A stretch of 64,000 nucleotides of DNA from an uncultured Bacillota bacterium (GTDB lineage Bacteria > Bacillota_I > Bacilli_A > Erysipelotrichales > Erysipelotrichaceae). Below, piece after piece: positions 50,772-59,977 of the stretch (its first letter is position 1; each line of letters starts with the position of its first letter). The translations under genes were made by a program, and so were the position numbers. The stretch lies in the NCBI GenBank assembly GCA_946537295.1, contig CAMNFQ010000002.1, forward strand, positions 1 through 64,000, in the 5' to 3' direction. A model generated the notes under the pieces. The model was not told the DNA's origin and searched no databases. It saw only the letters and a program-made list of their open reading frames with translations.

Positions 50772-52307
50772 ATGAGTGATAATTATGTAATTGAAATGCG
50801 ACATATCACCAAGATCTTCCCTGGTATTATAGCTAATGATGATATCAATCTTGCTTTGAAGAAAGGTGAGATCCACGCTTTGCTGGGAGAAAATGGTGCA
50901 GGTAAATCAACCCTGATGTCTGTCCTTTTTGGTATGTATCAGCCGGAAAAAGGTGAAATACTCCATAATGGACAGGTAGTAAAGATCACCGATCCAAATG
51001 TTGCGACCCGCCTTGGAATCGGTATGGTCCATCAGCATTTCAAACTTGTAGAATGTTTTACCGTTTTAGACAACATTATTCTGGGTGCTGAAGATGCGAA
51101 ATTCGGTTTTGTCCAGAAGAAGGCTTCAAGAGAAAAGGTCGAAAGATTATCTGAGCAGTATGGCCTGCATGTTGATCTGGATGCGTTAATTTCAGATTGT
51201 ACTGTTGGTATGCAACAGCGTACTGAGATTCTGAAGATGCTGTATCGTGATAATGAGATACTGATCTTTGATGAACCTACAGCCGTTCTGACACCGCAGG
51301 AAATCGATGAACTGATGCAGATCATGAGAAACCTCAAGGCTGAAGGAAAATCGATCCTGTTCATCTCACATAAGCTCAATGAGATCATGGCAGTATCTGA
51401 TCGCTGTACCGTCTTGAGAAAAGGCAAGTACATCGGAACTGTCAATACAGCAGATACCACTAAGGAAGAACTGTCTTCCATGATGGTTGGCAGAGATGTC
51501 AAATTCGTTGTCGATAAAGACGATGCCAAACCTACTGATACAGTCCTTGAGATCAGGAACATGGTGGTCAAATCAAAGACTTCTCATAAGAATGCTGTAA
51601 ACAATGTATCGCTCAATGTCAGAAAAGGTGAGATCGTCTGTATTGCCGGAATCGATGGCAATGGTCAGACCGAATTTGTTCAGGGTCTCACAGGCTTAGA
51701 GAAGATCGAATCAGGACAGATCATCCTGAATGGTGAAGATATAACTCATAAGACAATAAGATATAAAAATACTCACGGTATGGCTCATATACCGGAAGAC
51801 AGACATAAACATGGTCTGGTTTTGGATTTTGCTCTGGAACAGAACCTTGATATCCAGCGCTATTTCGAACCGGAATTCCAGAAGAACGGTTTCATCAAAT
51901 TCAATGCGGTAAGAGACTACGCAACAAAACTTATCAATGAGTTTGATATCAGAAGTGGACAGGGTCCTGTTACTATGGCTCGTTCCATGTCTGGTGGTAA
52001 CCAGCAGAAGGCGATCGTTGCCAGAGAAATGGACAGAAAGCACAATCTGTTAATAGCTGTGCAGCCAACCAGGGGTCTCGATGTTGGTGCGATCGAAGAT
52101 ATCCATTCCAAGATCGTCAGAAAACGTGATGAAGGTGATGCGGTCTTACTGGTATCACTTGAACTTGATGAAGTCATGAATCTCTCAGACAGGATCTATG
52201 TCATGTATGAAGGTGAGATCGTTGGTGAACTTGATCCGAAGAAGACCAATGTTCAGGAACTTGGCTTATACATGTCAGGAGCTAAAAGAGATAAGGAGGT
52301 AGCATAA
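50772..52307 (+). CDS. nupO: Nucleoside ABC importer, duplicated ATPase subunit
   Basis: A 511-residue double ATPase of the sugar/nucleoside (CUT2-like) importer class. The first half has LGENGAGKSTLMSVLFGMYQPEKG as Walker A, signature CTVGMQQRTEI and Walker B EILIFDEPTAVLTPQEI; the second half has a shortened Walker A (AGIDGNGQTEF) and signature MSGGNQQK with VQPTRGLDVGAI. That asymmetry is normal for NupO/YufO/RbsA-type proteins. It energises nucleoside uptake with the two permeases that follow; the binding protein is bmpA at 47309. AAGGAGGT at its end serves the next start, which overlaps its stop. Confidence 0.93.
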   Translation: MSDNYVIEMRHITKIFPGIIANDDINLALKKGEIHALLGENGAGKSTLMSVLFGMYQPEKGEILHNGQVVKITDPNVATRLGIGMVHQHFKLVECFTVLDNIILGAEDAKFGFVQKKASREKVERLSEQYGLHVDLDALISDCTVGMQQRTEILKMLYRDNEILIFDEPTAVLTPQEIDELMQIMRNLKAEGKSILFISHKLNEIMAVSDRCTVLRKGKYIGTVNTADTTKEELSSMMVGRDVKFVVDKDDAKPTDTVLEIRNMVVKSKTSHKNAVNNVSLNVRKGEIVCIAGIDGNGQTEFVQGLTGLEKIESGQIILNGEDITHKTIRYKNTHGMAHIPEDRHKHGLVLDFALEQNLDIQRYFEPEFQKNGFIKFNAVRDYATKLINEFDIRSGQGPVTMARSMSGGNQQKAIVAREMDRKHNLLIAVQPTRGLDVGAIEDIHSKIVRKRDEGDAVLLVSLELDEVMNLSDRIYVMYEGEIVGELDPKKTNVQELGLYMSGAKRDKEVA

Positions 52308-53500
52308 TGAAAGAAAAACTATATGATCTTTTACATCTAGAAGCTACCAAGACGATTATTTCTTCCCTGATCTCAATTGCGATCGGTGTCCTATTTGGTT
52401 TTATCATCATGGTCGGTATCGCTTTGACATCAGATGGTGGAACGATCTCTGATGCCTTTAAAGGTCTCACGATCCTGTTACAGGGACCATTCTCATCAAC
52501 TGTTCAGAAGTATGTATTAACTTCAACAGGTGATGTTATCTTCTATGCTGTACCATTAATCTTTACGGGTCTTTCCGTATCGATTGCCTACAAGACCGGA
52601 TTATTCAATATCGGTGCACCAGGACAATATGTCATGGGTACGATCGGTTCTTTATTGGTTGCACTGTATCTTCATTCATCAAGCGCCATTGGCCAATTTG
52701 GTATCTGGCTCTTAGCTGTTTTGACTGGTACTTTACTAGGTGCTTTATGGGGTGTTATTCCAGGTGTCTTAAAGGCCTTCTTTGATATTAATGAAGTTAT
52801 CATCTGTATCATGACCAACTGGATCGCTGCTAATCTCTCATCATGGATCTTCAAGTATACGACAGCTATTCAGTCTACGGAGAATACCAAGGGTGGTTTC
52901 CTGATGAAACCATTAGAAAACTATACACCTAGACTGGGACTTGATAAGCTGTTCCCGGGTTCATATATCGACAGTGGTATCTTTATTGCGATTATCGTAG
53001 CAATAATCATCTATATCATCTTAAATAAGACAACATTTGGTTTTGAGCTCAAGGCCTGTGGCAGCAACAAGAATGCCGCAAAATATGCCGGTTTAAACGA
53101 GAAGCGCAATATCATTATTTCTATCGCTATAGCTGGTGCTTTAGCAGGAATGGGCGCAAGTCTTTATTACCTGAACAGTGGTATTGAATACAAATTCATT
53201 TCACAATACGCTGGTCTTCCTGCATATGGTTTCAATGGTATTGCTTCAGCATTCCTAGCTAACTGTAATCCGATCGGCGTTGTCTTCTCATCACTATTCA
53301 TCAGATACCTCAGCAAGGGTGGTGAATATCTGGTTAAAGTTAAATTCAACCGTTACGTAGCTGACTTCATCGTATCGGTAATCATCTATATGGCAGGTTT
53401 CACCAGAATCATCCGTGAAAAAATGCTTAAAGATCGTAAACGCGAAAGGAATAAACAGACTGGCGAAGAGCTAAAACCAGAAGGAGGTAAGAAAGCATGA
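52307..53500 (+). CDS. nupP: Nucleoside ABC importer permease 1
   Basis: A 397-residue membrane permease of the BPD_transp_2 family (YufP/NupP/NupB type). About nine helices; conserved GLSVSIAYKTGLFNIGAPGQYVMG and FELKACGSNKNAAKYAGLNEKRNIIISIAIAGALAGMGA. The C-terminus is a charged tail (RKRERNKQTGEELKPEGG). It starts on the stop of the ATPase gene and overlaps nupQ by 4 bp, so the three subunits are co-translated. It forms the membrane channel together with the next gene product. Confidence 0.93.
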   Translation: MKEKLYDLLHLEATKTIISSLISIAIGVLFGFIIMVGIALTSDGGTISDAFKGLTILLQGPFSSTVQKYVLTSTGDVIFYAVPLIFTGLSVSIAYKTGLFNIGAPGQYVMGTIGSLLVALYLHSSSAIGQFGIWLLAVLTGTLLGALWGVIPGVLKAFFDINEVIICIMTNWIAANLSSWIFKYTTAIQSTENTKGGFLMKPLENYTPRLGLDKLFPGSYIDSGIFIAIIVAIIIYIILNKTTFGFELKACGSNKNAAKYAGLNEKRNIIISIAIAGALAGMGASLYYLNSGIEYKFISQYAGLPAYGFNGIASAFLANCNPIGVVFSSLFIRYLSKGGEYLVKVKFNRYVADFIVSVIIYMAGFTRIIREKMLKDRKRERNKQTGEELKPEGGKKA

Positions 53501-54462
53501 GTAATTTCATCCTTATCTGTCAGAAAACGATCATCTATGCGATTCCCTTACTGATCGTTGCCTTAGCCGGTGTCTTTGCGGAAAGAAGTGGTATCATCAA
53601 CCTGGCCTTAGAAGGTGAAATGATCTTTGGAGCTTTCGTTGGAGCATTGTTTGTCTATTATGCTCAAGCCGGTGGCTGGTTCTTAGAAAATCAGCAGCTC
53701 TTATTTATCATTGCCTTATTAATCTCAGGAATATTTGGCGCCTTATTCTCGCTGCTCTTGTCATTTGGTGCCATCAAGTTCAAGGCTGATCAGACGATCG
53801 TCGGTACAGCTTTGAATATGATCGCTCCTGCAGCATTCCTGACTATTACCCTGGCTTTCTTCAACCAGGAAAAACTGGTCATGAATCCAATGCCACTATA
53901 TTCATTGAACCTGATCACAAGTGATAATCCAATCTTACAGATCCTGTTCAATAAAGCTTATATCTCAACGTTTATCTGTATCATTCTCTATGTTCTGTTA
54001 TCGATCTGGCTGTACAAGTCAAAGGTCGGTACTCATATGAGAGCCTGTGGTGAACATCCTCAGGCAGCCAGTTCCGTTGGTATCAATGTCTATGCGATGA
54101 GATATCTTGGTACAACGATCTCTGGTTTCCTGGCCGGAGTTGGTGGCTATACCTATATCGCCACAGTTGCGGCAGGTACAGCTGAAAGCTCCGTCGGTGG
54201 TATGGGCTTCCTGGCTTTAGCTATCATGATCTTTGGTAACTGGGATCCAAAAGGTATTGCGATGGGATCATTGCTGTTTGGTTTCCTGAAGTGTATCGGA
54301 CCAATTGCCAATCAGGTTGAATTCCTAAAAAAACTCAACATAGACATCTATGTCTACAACATCATTCCATATCTGATCGTTATTGTAGTGCTTATCCTGT
54401 TCCGTAAGAAATCAGGATGTCCAAAAGCTGAAGGTCAGCCATACGATCAGTCACAAAGATAA
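53497..54462 (+). CDS. nupQ: Nucleoside ABC importer permease 2
   Basis: A 321-residue BPD_transp_2 permease (YufQ/NupQ/NupC type). It begins with a helix and the hallmark LAGVFAERSGIINLALEGEMIFGAFVGA, and later has HMRACGEHPQAASSVGINVYAMRYLGTTISGFLAGVGG and GMGFLALAIMIFGNWDPKG. AGAAGGAGG lies 9 nt before its ATG inside nupP. With nupP and the ATPase it makes the nucleoside importer. A terminator follows. Confidence 0.93.
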   Translation: MSNFILICQKTIIYAIPLLIVALAGVFAERSGIINLALEGEMIFGAFVGALFVYYAQAGGWFLENQQLLFIIALLISGIFGALFSLLLSFGAIKFKADQTIVGTALNMIAPAAFLTITLAFFNQEKLVMNPMPLYSLNLITSDNPILQILFNKAYISTFICIILYVLLSIWLYKSKVGTHMRACGEHPQAASSVGINVYAMRYLGTTISGFLAGVGGYTYIATVAAGTAESSVGGMGFLALAIMIFGNWDPKGIAMGSLLFGFLKCIGPIANQVEFLKKLNIDIYVYNIIPYLIVIVVLILFRKKSGCPKAEGQPYDQSQR

Positions 54463-54466
54463 TACA

Positions 54467-54491
54467 AAAAGCCGTGTCAATACGGCTTTTC
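54467..54491 (+). terminator. Intrinsic terminator after nupQ
   Basis: 9-bp stem AAAAGCCGT/ACGGCTTTT (54467-54475 with 54482-54490), loop GTCAAT. Confidence 0.87.
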
Positions 54492-54515
54492 AATCGTTTA
54501 TAGAGGTTAGTATAT

Positions 54516-56114
54516 ATGATCAGTAATATTGTTTTAGGTGTTTCCCTGGTAATTCTTTTATGTGTTATTTCCGAGAAATTCTCCTATAAGATCGGTGTTC
54601 CGGCACTGATCTTCTTCATGTTTGTCGGCATGCTGTTTGGCTCAGATGGTATCATGCGGATCGAGTATTCCGATTTCTCATCTGCTGAGATGATCTGTTC
54701 GATCGGTCTGATCTTCATCATGTTTGATGGAGGTTTCAATACCAACTGGAAATCAGCCAAGGCCTATCTGAATAAATCCATTACATTATCGACTCTTGGT
54801 GTCTTGCTGACTGCTGCCATTTCAACATTGTGCTTTCATTATTTCTTGAGCCTATCCTGGCCGGAAAGTTTTCTGATCGCTGCCGTACTTGCATCAACTG
54901 ATGCTGCCAGCGTCTTTTCCATCCTCAAGTCCAATAACCTTGATTTAAAGGAAGGAACTTCATCAATTCTCGAAGTTGAATCAGGAAGCAACGATCCGAT
55001 GGCATATTTACTTACTGTCACAGCTATCGGGATCATGCAGTCAGGCAAGGTAGGCAATATCTTCATGACCATCTTTATCCAGCTTGCTGTGGGACTCCTG
55101 ATGGGTTTTATTGTTGCCTATGCCACCAGATATGTCTTATCAAGAAAGAATGTTCTGACCGATGGTCTTGATATCATCTTTATCATTGCCATCGTCTTAC
55201 TTTGTTATGCAGTAAGTGACAAGCTGGGAGGAAATGCCTATCTTTCGGTCTATATCCTGGGATTATATCTGGGAAATATCCGTATGAATTCCAAGCGGAC
55301 AATCATTGCCTTTTTCAACGAGATGACTTCATTATTACAGATATTGATCTTCTTTATCATTGGCTTACTCAGTTTCCCTAAGAGTATGCCCGCAACCATG
55401 CCACTGGCCTTTGCGGTTGTTGCGATATTGACCTTCATATCTCGTCCGCTGATGTGTATCATCCTGCTTAAACCATTAAAGTGTTCCTTGAAACAGTGTC
55501 TGCTTATTTCGTGGGCTGGACTTCGTGGGGCATCATCAATCGTTTTTGCGATCGTTGCGGTATCTTCGGGAATCAGGCTCAGTTTTGATCTGTTCCACGT
55601 CGTCTTCCTGGTATCGTTATTCTCAATCGCAATACAGGGTGCACTATTACCATATTTCTCCAAGAAACTTGATATGGTAGAAAAGAACGCCAATATCTCC
55701 AAGACCTTCAATGATTATGGCGAGACTGTTGATTTCCAGTTTGCCAAAGTTCATATCAATGAAGGAAATTCCTGGGTAGGAAAGAAGATCAAGGAGATCG
55801 ATGTACCATTTGGCTCACAGGTCATCATGATCAAACGCGATGGTAAATCGATTGCTGCCAGAGGAAAAAGTGTTGTTGAGGTCAACGATGATCTGATCAT
55901 GAATGTGCCACCATACTATCCGGCCAAAAAGGAAATGGTAGAACAGGTCGATATCTATGCAGGTCATCATTGGGCTAATAAAACTGTCAGAGAGCTGGCT
56001 ATCCCTGATAATCAGCTGATCATCATGATCATCAGAGATGAGGAAAAGATCATTCCTAATGGCGATACGATCGTTTTAGAAAATGATATCTTGCTGATCT
56101 TTAAAGGTGAATGA
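54516..56114 (+). CDS. Potassium/proton antiporter with C-terminal TrkA-C domains
   Basis: A 532-residue CPA1/NhaP2-type K+(Na+)/H+ antiporter. About twelve helices fill residues 1-380; conserved are LIFIMFDGGFNTNW, ASTDAASVFSILKSNNLDLKEGTSSILEVESGSNDPMAYLL (ND ion site) and ISWAGLRGASSIVFAIVAV. The cytosolic end has two TrkA-C (RCK-C) regulatory domains (VHINEGNSWVGKKIKEIDVPFGSQVIMIKRDG and the related DIYAGHHWANKTVRELAIPDNQLIIMIIRDE), which in relatives bind nucleotides. GAGGTT precedes the ATG. Single-gene unit. Confidence 0.9.
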   Translation: MISNIVLGVSLVILLCVISEKFSYKIGVPALIFFMFVGMLFGSDGIMRIEYSDFSSAEMICSIGLIFIMFDGGFNTNWKSAKAYLNKSITLSTLGVLLTAAISTLCFHYFLSLSWPESFLIAAVLASTDAASVFSILKSNNLDLKEGTSSILEVESGSNDPMAYLLTVTAIGIMQSGKVGNIFMTIFIQLAVGLLMGFIVAYATRYVLSRKNVLTDGLDIIFIIAIVLLCYAVSDKLGGNAYLSVYILGLYLGNIRMNSKRTIIAFFNEMTSLLQILIFFIIGLLSFPKSMPATMPLAFAVVAILTFISRPLMCIILLKPLKCSLKQCLLISWAGLRGASSIVFAIVAVSSGIRLSFDLFHVVFLVSLFSIAIQGALLPYFSKKLDMVEKNANISKTFNDYGETVDFQFAKVHINEGNSWVGKKIKEIDVPFGSQVIMIKRDGKSIAARGKSVVEVNDDLIMNVPPYYPAKKEMVEQVDIYAGHHWANKTVRELAIPDNQLIIMIIRDEEKIIPNGDTIVLENDILLIFKGE

Positions 56115-56165
56115 TAAGAAAGAGTGTTTCAGGTATAATAAGAAGAGAATTCAGGAGTAAAAAAA

Positions 56166-56675
56166 ATGAAAACATTAGTAGCTTATTTTTCTCATGTAGG
56201 AGAAAACCTTCAGAATAATGAAATAGTTGAACTTACCAAAGGCAATACCGAGATCGTTGCCGAAAAGATCGCCAGTCTGACTGGTGCTGATCTCTACAAG
56301 ATCGAAGAGGAAGAACCATATCCTTTCAAGTATGATGATTGTGTCAGAAGAGCGAGAAGAGAAGATGAAAACAATGAGAAGCCTGCCATGAAAGGTGGGG
56401 TACGTCTCAATATGGATGAATATGATACTGTCTATATCGGCTTCCCGATCTGGTATCGTACCTATCCAAGGATCGTTTCAACTTTCCTTTCTGCCTATGA
56501 TTTTTCTAATAAGAAGATCAGACCATTCTGTACCAATGATGAAGGTACCTTTGGTATCTCATTATTAGAGATGCAGGGAACACTTAAAAATGCTAAGATT
56601 TCTGATGGTCTGGCTATCAGAGGTGTCGATGTAAGAAATGCTGATGAAAGGATAGAAACTTACGTAAAAGGATAA
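56166..56675 (+). CDS. Flavodoxin-like protein
   Basis: A 169-residue protein of the flavodoxin_4 type. The FMN phosphate loop is LVAYFSHVGENLQNNEIVELTKGNTEIVAEKIA, with an insertion before the GNT, common in this subfamily; YDTVYIGFPIWYRTYPRIVSTFL is the second FMN-contact region. It probably carries electrons or reduces small molecules. CAGGAG precedes the start. Its last codon overlaps the start of the acyltransferase-like gene, so the two are translated together. Confidence 0.88.
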   Translation: MKTLVAYFSHVGENLQNNEIVELTKGNTEIVAEKIASLTGADLYKIEEEEPYPFKYDDCVRRARREDENNEKPAMKGGVRLNMDEYDTVYIGFPIWYRTYPRIVSTFLSAYDFSNKKIRPFCTNDEGTFGISLLEMQGTLKNAKISDGLAIRGVDVRNADERIETYVKG

Positions 56676-57508
56676 TGAAAAGAAAAGATGCTGTACTGTT
56701 GAATGATCCTGATCCATTTCATTCAATAATTCCTTATGTAATGCCTAAAAGAACAGAGGCTGAGGTATCAACAACTACAGTCTTTGATATCACCGATCTG
56801 CTGAAGTTTATCAAGAAACACAACGAAGAAGAAAATACCCAATACAAGCTGTTTCATTGTATCTGCACTGCTGTCGCAAGAACGATCTATCATCGTCCAA
56901 AGATGAATATCTTCATTGCCGGCAGAAAGTTCTGGCAAAGAAACGATATTACACTGTCTTTTGTTGCCAAACAGAAGTTTGAAGATGAAGCAGTCGAAAC
57001 ATTGATGACACTCAAGGTCAAGGAAGATATGAATCTCGATAATATCTCCAAGATCATTCTGGGTGATGTATCCAAAGCCCGTAAATCTGGTCCTAACTCA
57101 TTAGACAAGACGATGGAGTTTGTAGGAAAACTTCCCAGGTTTATCTTAGAGATCTTCTTCTGGATCTTAAGCAGGATGGAATACCATGGGATCTATCCGC
57201 AGGATTTACAGAAAGGTGATCCAAACTATACGACCTGTCTTTTATCAAATCTTGGCTCGATCGGTGCTGATTCGTGCTATCACCATCTCAGCAACTTTGG
57301 AACCAATTCCATGATGATTACGATCGGTACGATGTATAAGGATGATAAGGGAAGAGATAAGGTGGAAACAACCATCACTCTTGATGAAAGAATCGCTGAT
57401 GGCTTCTATTTCGCCAGATCATTAAAACTGCTGAAACACCTTCTGGAACATCCTCAACTGCTGATGGAAAAGATCGGCGATCCGGTCGATAAAAGTGTAT
57501 ATGAATAG
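56675..57508 (+). CDS. CAT/E2-like acyltransferase with altered catalytic motif
   Basis: A 277-residue protein of the chloramphenicol-acetyltransferase / 2-oxoacid dehydrogenase E2 catalytic-domain fold, without lipoyl or peripheral-binding domains. Supporting segments: DITDLLKFIKKHNEE, FIAGRKFWQRNDITLSFVAKQ, and the C-terminal TTITLDERIADGFYFARSLKLL. In E2 enzymes the last motif is DHRxxDG with catalytic His; here Glu occupies the His position, so normal transacylation is doubtful. Such stand-alone proteins occur in many Firmicutes with unknown role. It overlaps the flavodoxin gene; terminator follows. Confidence 0.78.
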   Translation: MKRKDAVLLNDPDPFHSIIPYVMPKRTEAEVSTTTVFDITDLLKFIKKHNEEENTQYKLFHCICTAVARTIYHRPKMNIFIAGRKFWQRNDITLSFVAKQKFEDEAVETLMTLKVKEDMNLDNISKIILGDVSKARKSGPNSLDKTMEFVGKLPRFILEIFFWILSRMEYHGIYPQDLQKGDPNYTTCLLSNLGSIGADSCYHHLSNFGTNSMMITIGTMYKDDKGRDKVETTITLDERIADGFYFARSLKLLKHLLEHPQLLMEKIGDPVDKSVYE

Positions 57509-57534
57509 ACTTCTCCGATATGGAGAAGTTTTTC
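57509..57534 (+). terminator. Intrinsic terminator after E2-like gene
   Basis: 8-bp stem ACTTCTCC/GGAGAAGT (57509-57516 with 57522-57529), loop GATAT, then TTTTT. Confidence 0.85.
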
Positions 57535-57546
57535 TTTGTACTGATA

Positions 57547-57573
57547 GTAAAACGCTTACATTTGGCATATAAT
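57547..57573 (+). promoter_or_regulatory. Candidate CcpA (cre) site and -10 before the MFS/galactosidase operon
   Basis: Reading the minus strand, TGTAAGCGTTTTAC (57547-57560) agrees with the cre consensus TGWAANCGNTNWCA at all but the last two positions. TATAAT at 57568-57573 is the likely -10, so the site overlaps where a -35 would lie and could mediate catabolite repression. Confidence 0.5.
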
Positions 57574-57609
57574 AGAAGAGGTTTAGTTTTAAAAAGGGGT
57601 TTTTATAAT

Positions 57610-59016
57610 ATGAGTAAACTAGAAAGAGAAAAACGGGAAATTGCCCAACTTGAGAAGGCAAGCGCCTTTCATTCTCACAAACATTACTTTGCGATCCTTA
57701 TAGTTGTACTGACCATCGTCTATATCGTTGATGAACTTGCTTCATCGGTAAGAGGTGTCGTTGATGTACAGACTACAAGAGATCTTTTTAATGTTGTCTA
57801 TCCTTCTACAGAATATGACAACGCATCTGCTACCTTAGGTTTTATCACCATGGCAGGTTATCTGTCTTATCTGATCTCACCATTCTACAAGTCATTGGCT
57901 GACCGTTATGGCAGAAGATTGTTCCTTATCATCAATACTTTAGGAATGGGTGTGGGAATGTTAGTATGTATCATTTCCAAGAGTATCTTTGTCTATGTCA
58001 TTGGTGCGGTCATTATGACTTTCTTTACACCTAATGATGTACAGGTCATCTATATCATGGAATGTGCACCGAAGAAGCATCGTGCAAAGCTGTGTTCAAT
58101 CACCAAGGGTCTGGCTTTGATCTCCGTTTCTTCTTTAGGTCTGTTTGTTAAACTGTTTGTCAATGACGCGGTACCTAGTACCTGGAGAAATGTCTTCATC
58201 ATTCCAATCATCCTGGCTTTTGCGGTCGGTATTGCTGCAATCTACTTTGTCAGAGAAACACCAGTCTATACCAAGAGGAGATTAGAATATCTGAGATCTT
58301 CAGAAGCTGAAAGAGCAGCCAAGGCTGAAGCAGAAAAGAAGGCTCAGGAAGAAGAAAAGAAAAAAAGTGTATCAGTCTGGTCTTCCTTCAAGTTCATCTT
58401 CACTAACCGTCAGACCAGAGCTATTGCGATCGTTGCTTTACTGATGGCTTTCTCAACCGGTTATACCGGTAAGTATCAGGCAATGTTAGAAGCTGGTAAA
58501 TATAATGGCGTCATGAACACTGATGCGACTAATATCGTACTTATGTTCTACCCGATTATCAATGGTGTCTTCACAATGATCGGTGGCTTTATCACTGACT
58601 CATTAGGTCGTAAGAAATCTGCTCTTATTCTGGGTCTTTGGGCAGCTTTAGGACTTGCGGTATTTGCCTATGGCTGTATCAATCCATTAAATCCATATAT
58701 CACCGGTTTGGCCTATGGTATCTCAATTGCCGGCTTATGGTCGATCTCTGATATGATCTATTTCGTTATCACATCTGAATCAACACCGACGGAAATGCGT
58801 GCCTCTGTTGTTGGCTCAATGCAGCTCATCGGTATGTTTGGTACAGGTTTCAATATGATCTACAACAATATCGTTACAATGGCTGCCGGTTCAACCAATC
58901 TGCCTAGTGTCTTAACTATCGCTTATCTTCCAATCATGGTTGTTGCCTTAGCTATCATGATGCTGATGGTCAAAGAGACCAAGGATGTTGATCTTCATAA
59001 TGTTCAGGTAGATTAG
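57610..59016 (+). CDS. MFS transporter, probable sugar carrier
   Basis: A 468-residue major facilitator with twelve helices. The signature loops YKSLADRYGRRLFLI (between helices 2 and 3) and GGFITDSLGRKKSALIL (helices 8-9) are present. The central cytosolic linker is unusually charged, rich in Ala, Glu and Lys (AERAAKAEAEKKAQEEEKKK). AAAAAGGGG lies ahead of ATG 57610; the frame opening at 57520 runs through the terminator and promoter and was set aside. With the GH42 galactosidase downstream, it probably imports a galactoside or related oligosaccharide (inference). Confidence 0.87.
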   Translation: MSKLEREKREIAQLEKASAFHSHKHYFAILIVVLTIVYIVDELASSVRGVVDVQTTRDLFNVVYPSTEYDNASATLGFITMAGYLSYLISPFYKSLADRYGRRLFLIINTLGMGVGMLVCIISKSIFVYVIGAVIMTFFTPNDVQVIYIMECAPKKHRAKLCSITKGLALISVSSLGLFVKLFVNDAVPSTWRNVFIIPIILAFAVGIAAIYFVRETPVYTKRRLEYLRSSEAERAAKAEAEKKAQEEEKKKSVSVWSSFKFIFTNRQTRAIAIVALLMAFSTGYTGKYQAMLEAGKYNGVMNTDATNIVLMFYPIINGVFTMIGGFITDSLGRKKSALILGLWAALGLAVFAYGCINPLNPYITGLAYGISIAGLWSISDMIYFVITSESTPTEMRASVVGSMQLIGMFGTGFNMIYNNIVTMAAGSTNLPSVLTIAYLPIMVVALAIMMLMVKETKDVDLHNVQVD

Positions 59017-59017
59017 A

Positions 59018-59977
59018 ATGATCTGGGTTTTAATAGGAATAATCATCATTCTGATTCTTTTGTTGGCTGGAGGATTCTATGTTTTTAATTCGGTCTTTCT
59101 TTATAATGACCAGCAGAAAGGTGATAAGGAAAGTGCTCTGGATCCCGCAAATATTGATTCAGAAAGTGATCTGATGCGTCCAACCGCCAGAGAATACTAT
59201 AAATTCCGTGAGCCGTATATTGAGAAATTCAATAAGATCTTTTTCAAGGAAGTTTCAATCACTTCTTTCGATAATCTGACACTTTATGGCTATCTTCTGG
59301 AAGGCAATCCTAAGGAAGTTGTCATCTGTGTCCATGGCTATAAATCTTCGATGCAGGAAGACTTTGCGGATCGTATCGAGATCTATCGTAAAAGAGGTTC
59401 CACAATCCTGCTACTTAACGATAGAGCTCATGGAAAATCAGAAGGAAAATATCTGGGATTCTCTGAACATGATAAACGAGATGTTGCCCGTTGGGTCGAT
59501 CTGGTAAATGAGATGTATTATAAGCCAAAGATCTATCTGCACGGTGTATCAATGGGTGGTGCTACAGTCATTCATTGTGCTAATGAAAAACTTGAGAATG
59601 TCTGCGGTATCATTGATGATTGCGGTTTTGATTCAATTGAAAACATCTCAAAATATCTGATCAAGGATATCTACCATATGCCATATTTCCCACTTGGTTA
59701 TCTGGCCTGGTTCTGGTCAATCGTAATTACCGGTATCAGTTTCAATACTTCCAAAGGAGAGAAGTGTGTAAGTGAAACTGATATACCAATACTGTTTATT
59801 CATGGAAAAAACGATCACTTCGTACCATGCAGTATGTCAGAGAGAATGTATAAATATTGCCGCTCACCTAAGGAACTTCATCTGATCGATAATTGCGGTC
59901 ATGCGGCAGCATATATGAGAGCGAAAGATGAATATACAGCAGCTGTAAACAGACTGCTTGATGGAGAATTTAAATGA
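59018..59977 (+). CDS. Membrane-anchored alpha/beta hydrolase
   Basis: A 319-residue hydrolase. One N-terminal helix (residues 2-26, WVLIGIIIILILLLAGGFYVF) anchors it; the alpha/beta fold follows from about 85: VVICVHGYKSSMQEDF, nucleophile elbow YLHGVSMGGATVI, DDCGFDSIENI, Asp in LFIHGKNDHFVPC and His in CGHAAAY. This layout matches the YqkD-type/BAAT-like hydrolases of Firmicutes. It starts 2 bp after the MFS stop and overlaps the galactosidase gene by ATGA. Substrate unknown; de-esterifying an acylated sugar is one possibility. Confidence 0.85.
   Translation: MIWVLIGIIIILILLLAGGFYVFNSVFLYNDQQKGDKESALDPANIDSESDLMRPTAREYYKFREPYIEKFNKIFFKEVSITSFDNLTLYGYLLEGNPKEVVICVHGYKSSMQEDFADRIEIYRKRGSTILLLNDRAHGKSEGKYLGFSEHDKRDVARWVDLVNEMYYKPKIYLHGVSMGGATVIHCANEKLENVCGIIDDCGFDSIENISKYLIKDIYHMPYFPLGYLAWFWSIVITGISFNTSKGEKCVSETDIPILFIHGKNDHFVPCSMSERMYKYCRSPKELHLIDNCGHAAAYMRAKDEYTAAVNRLLDGEFK

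Noticed and set aside
57520-57609. Upstream extension of the MFS gene
   Set aside because: Passes through terminator, cre-like site and -10; ATG 57610 follows AAAAAGGGG.
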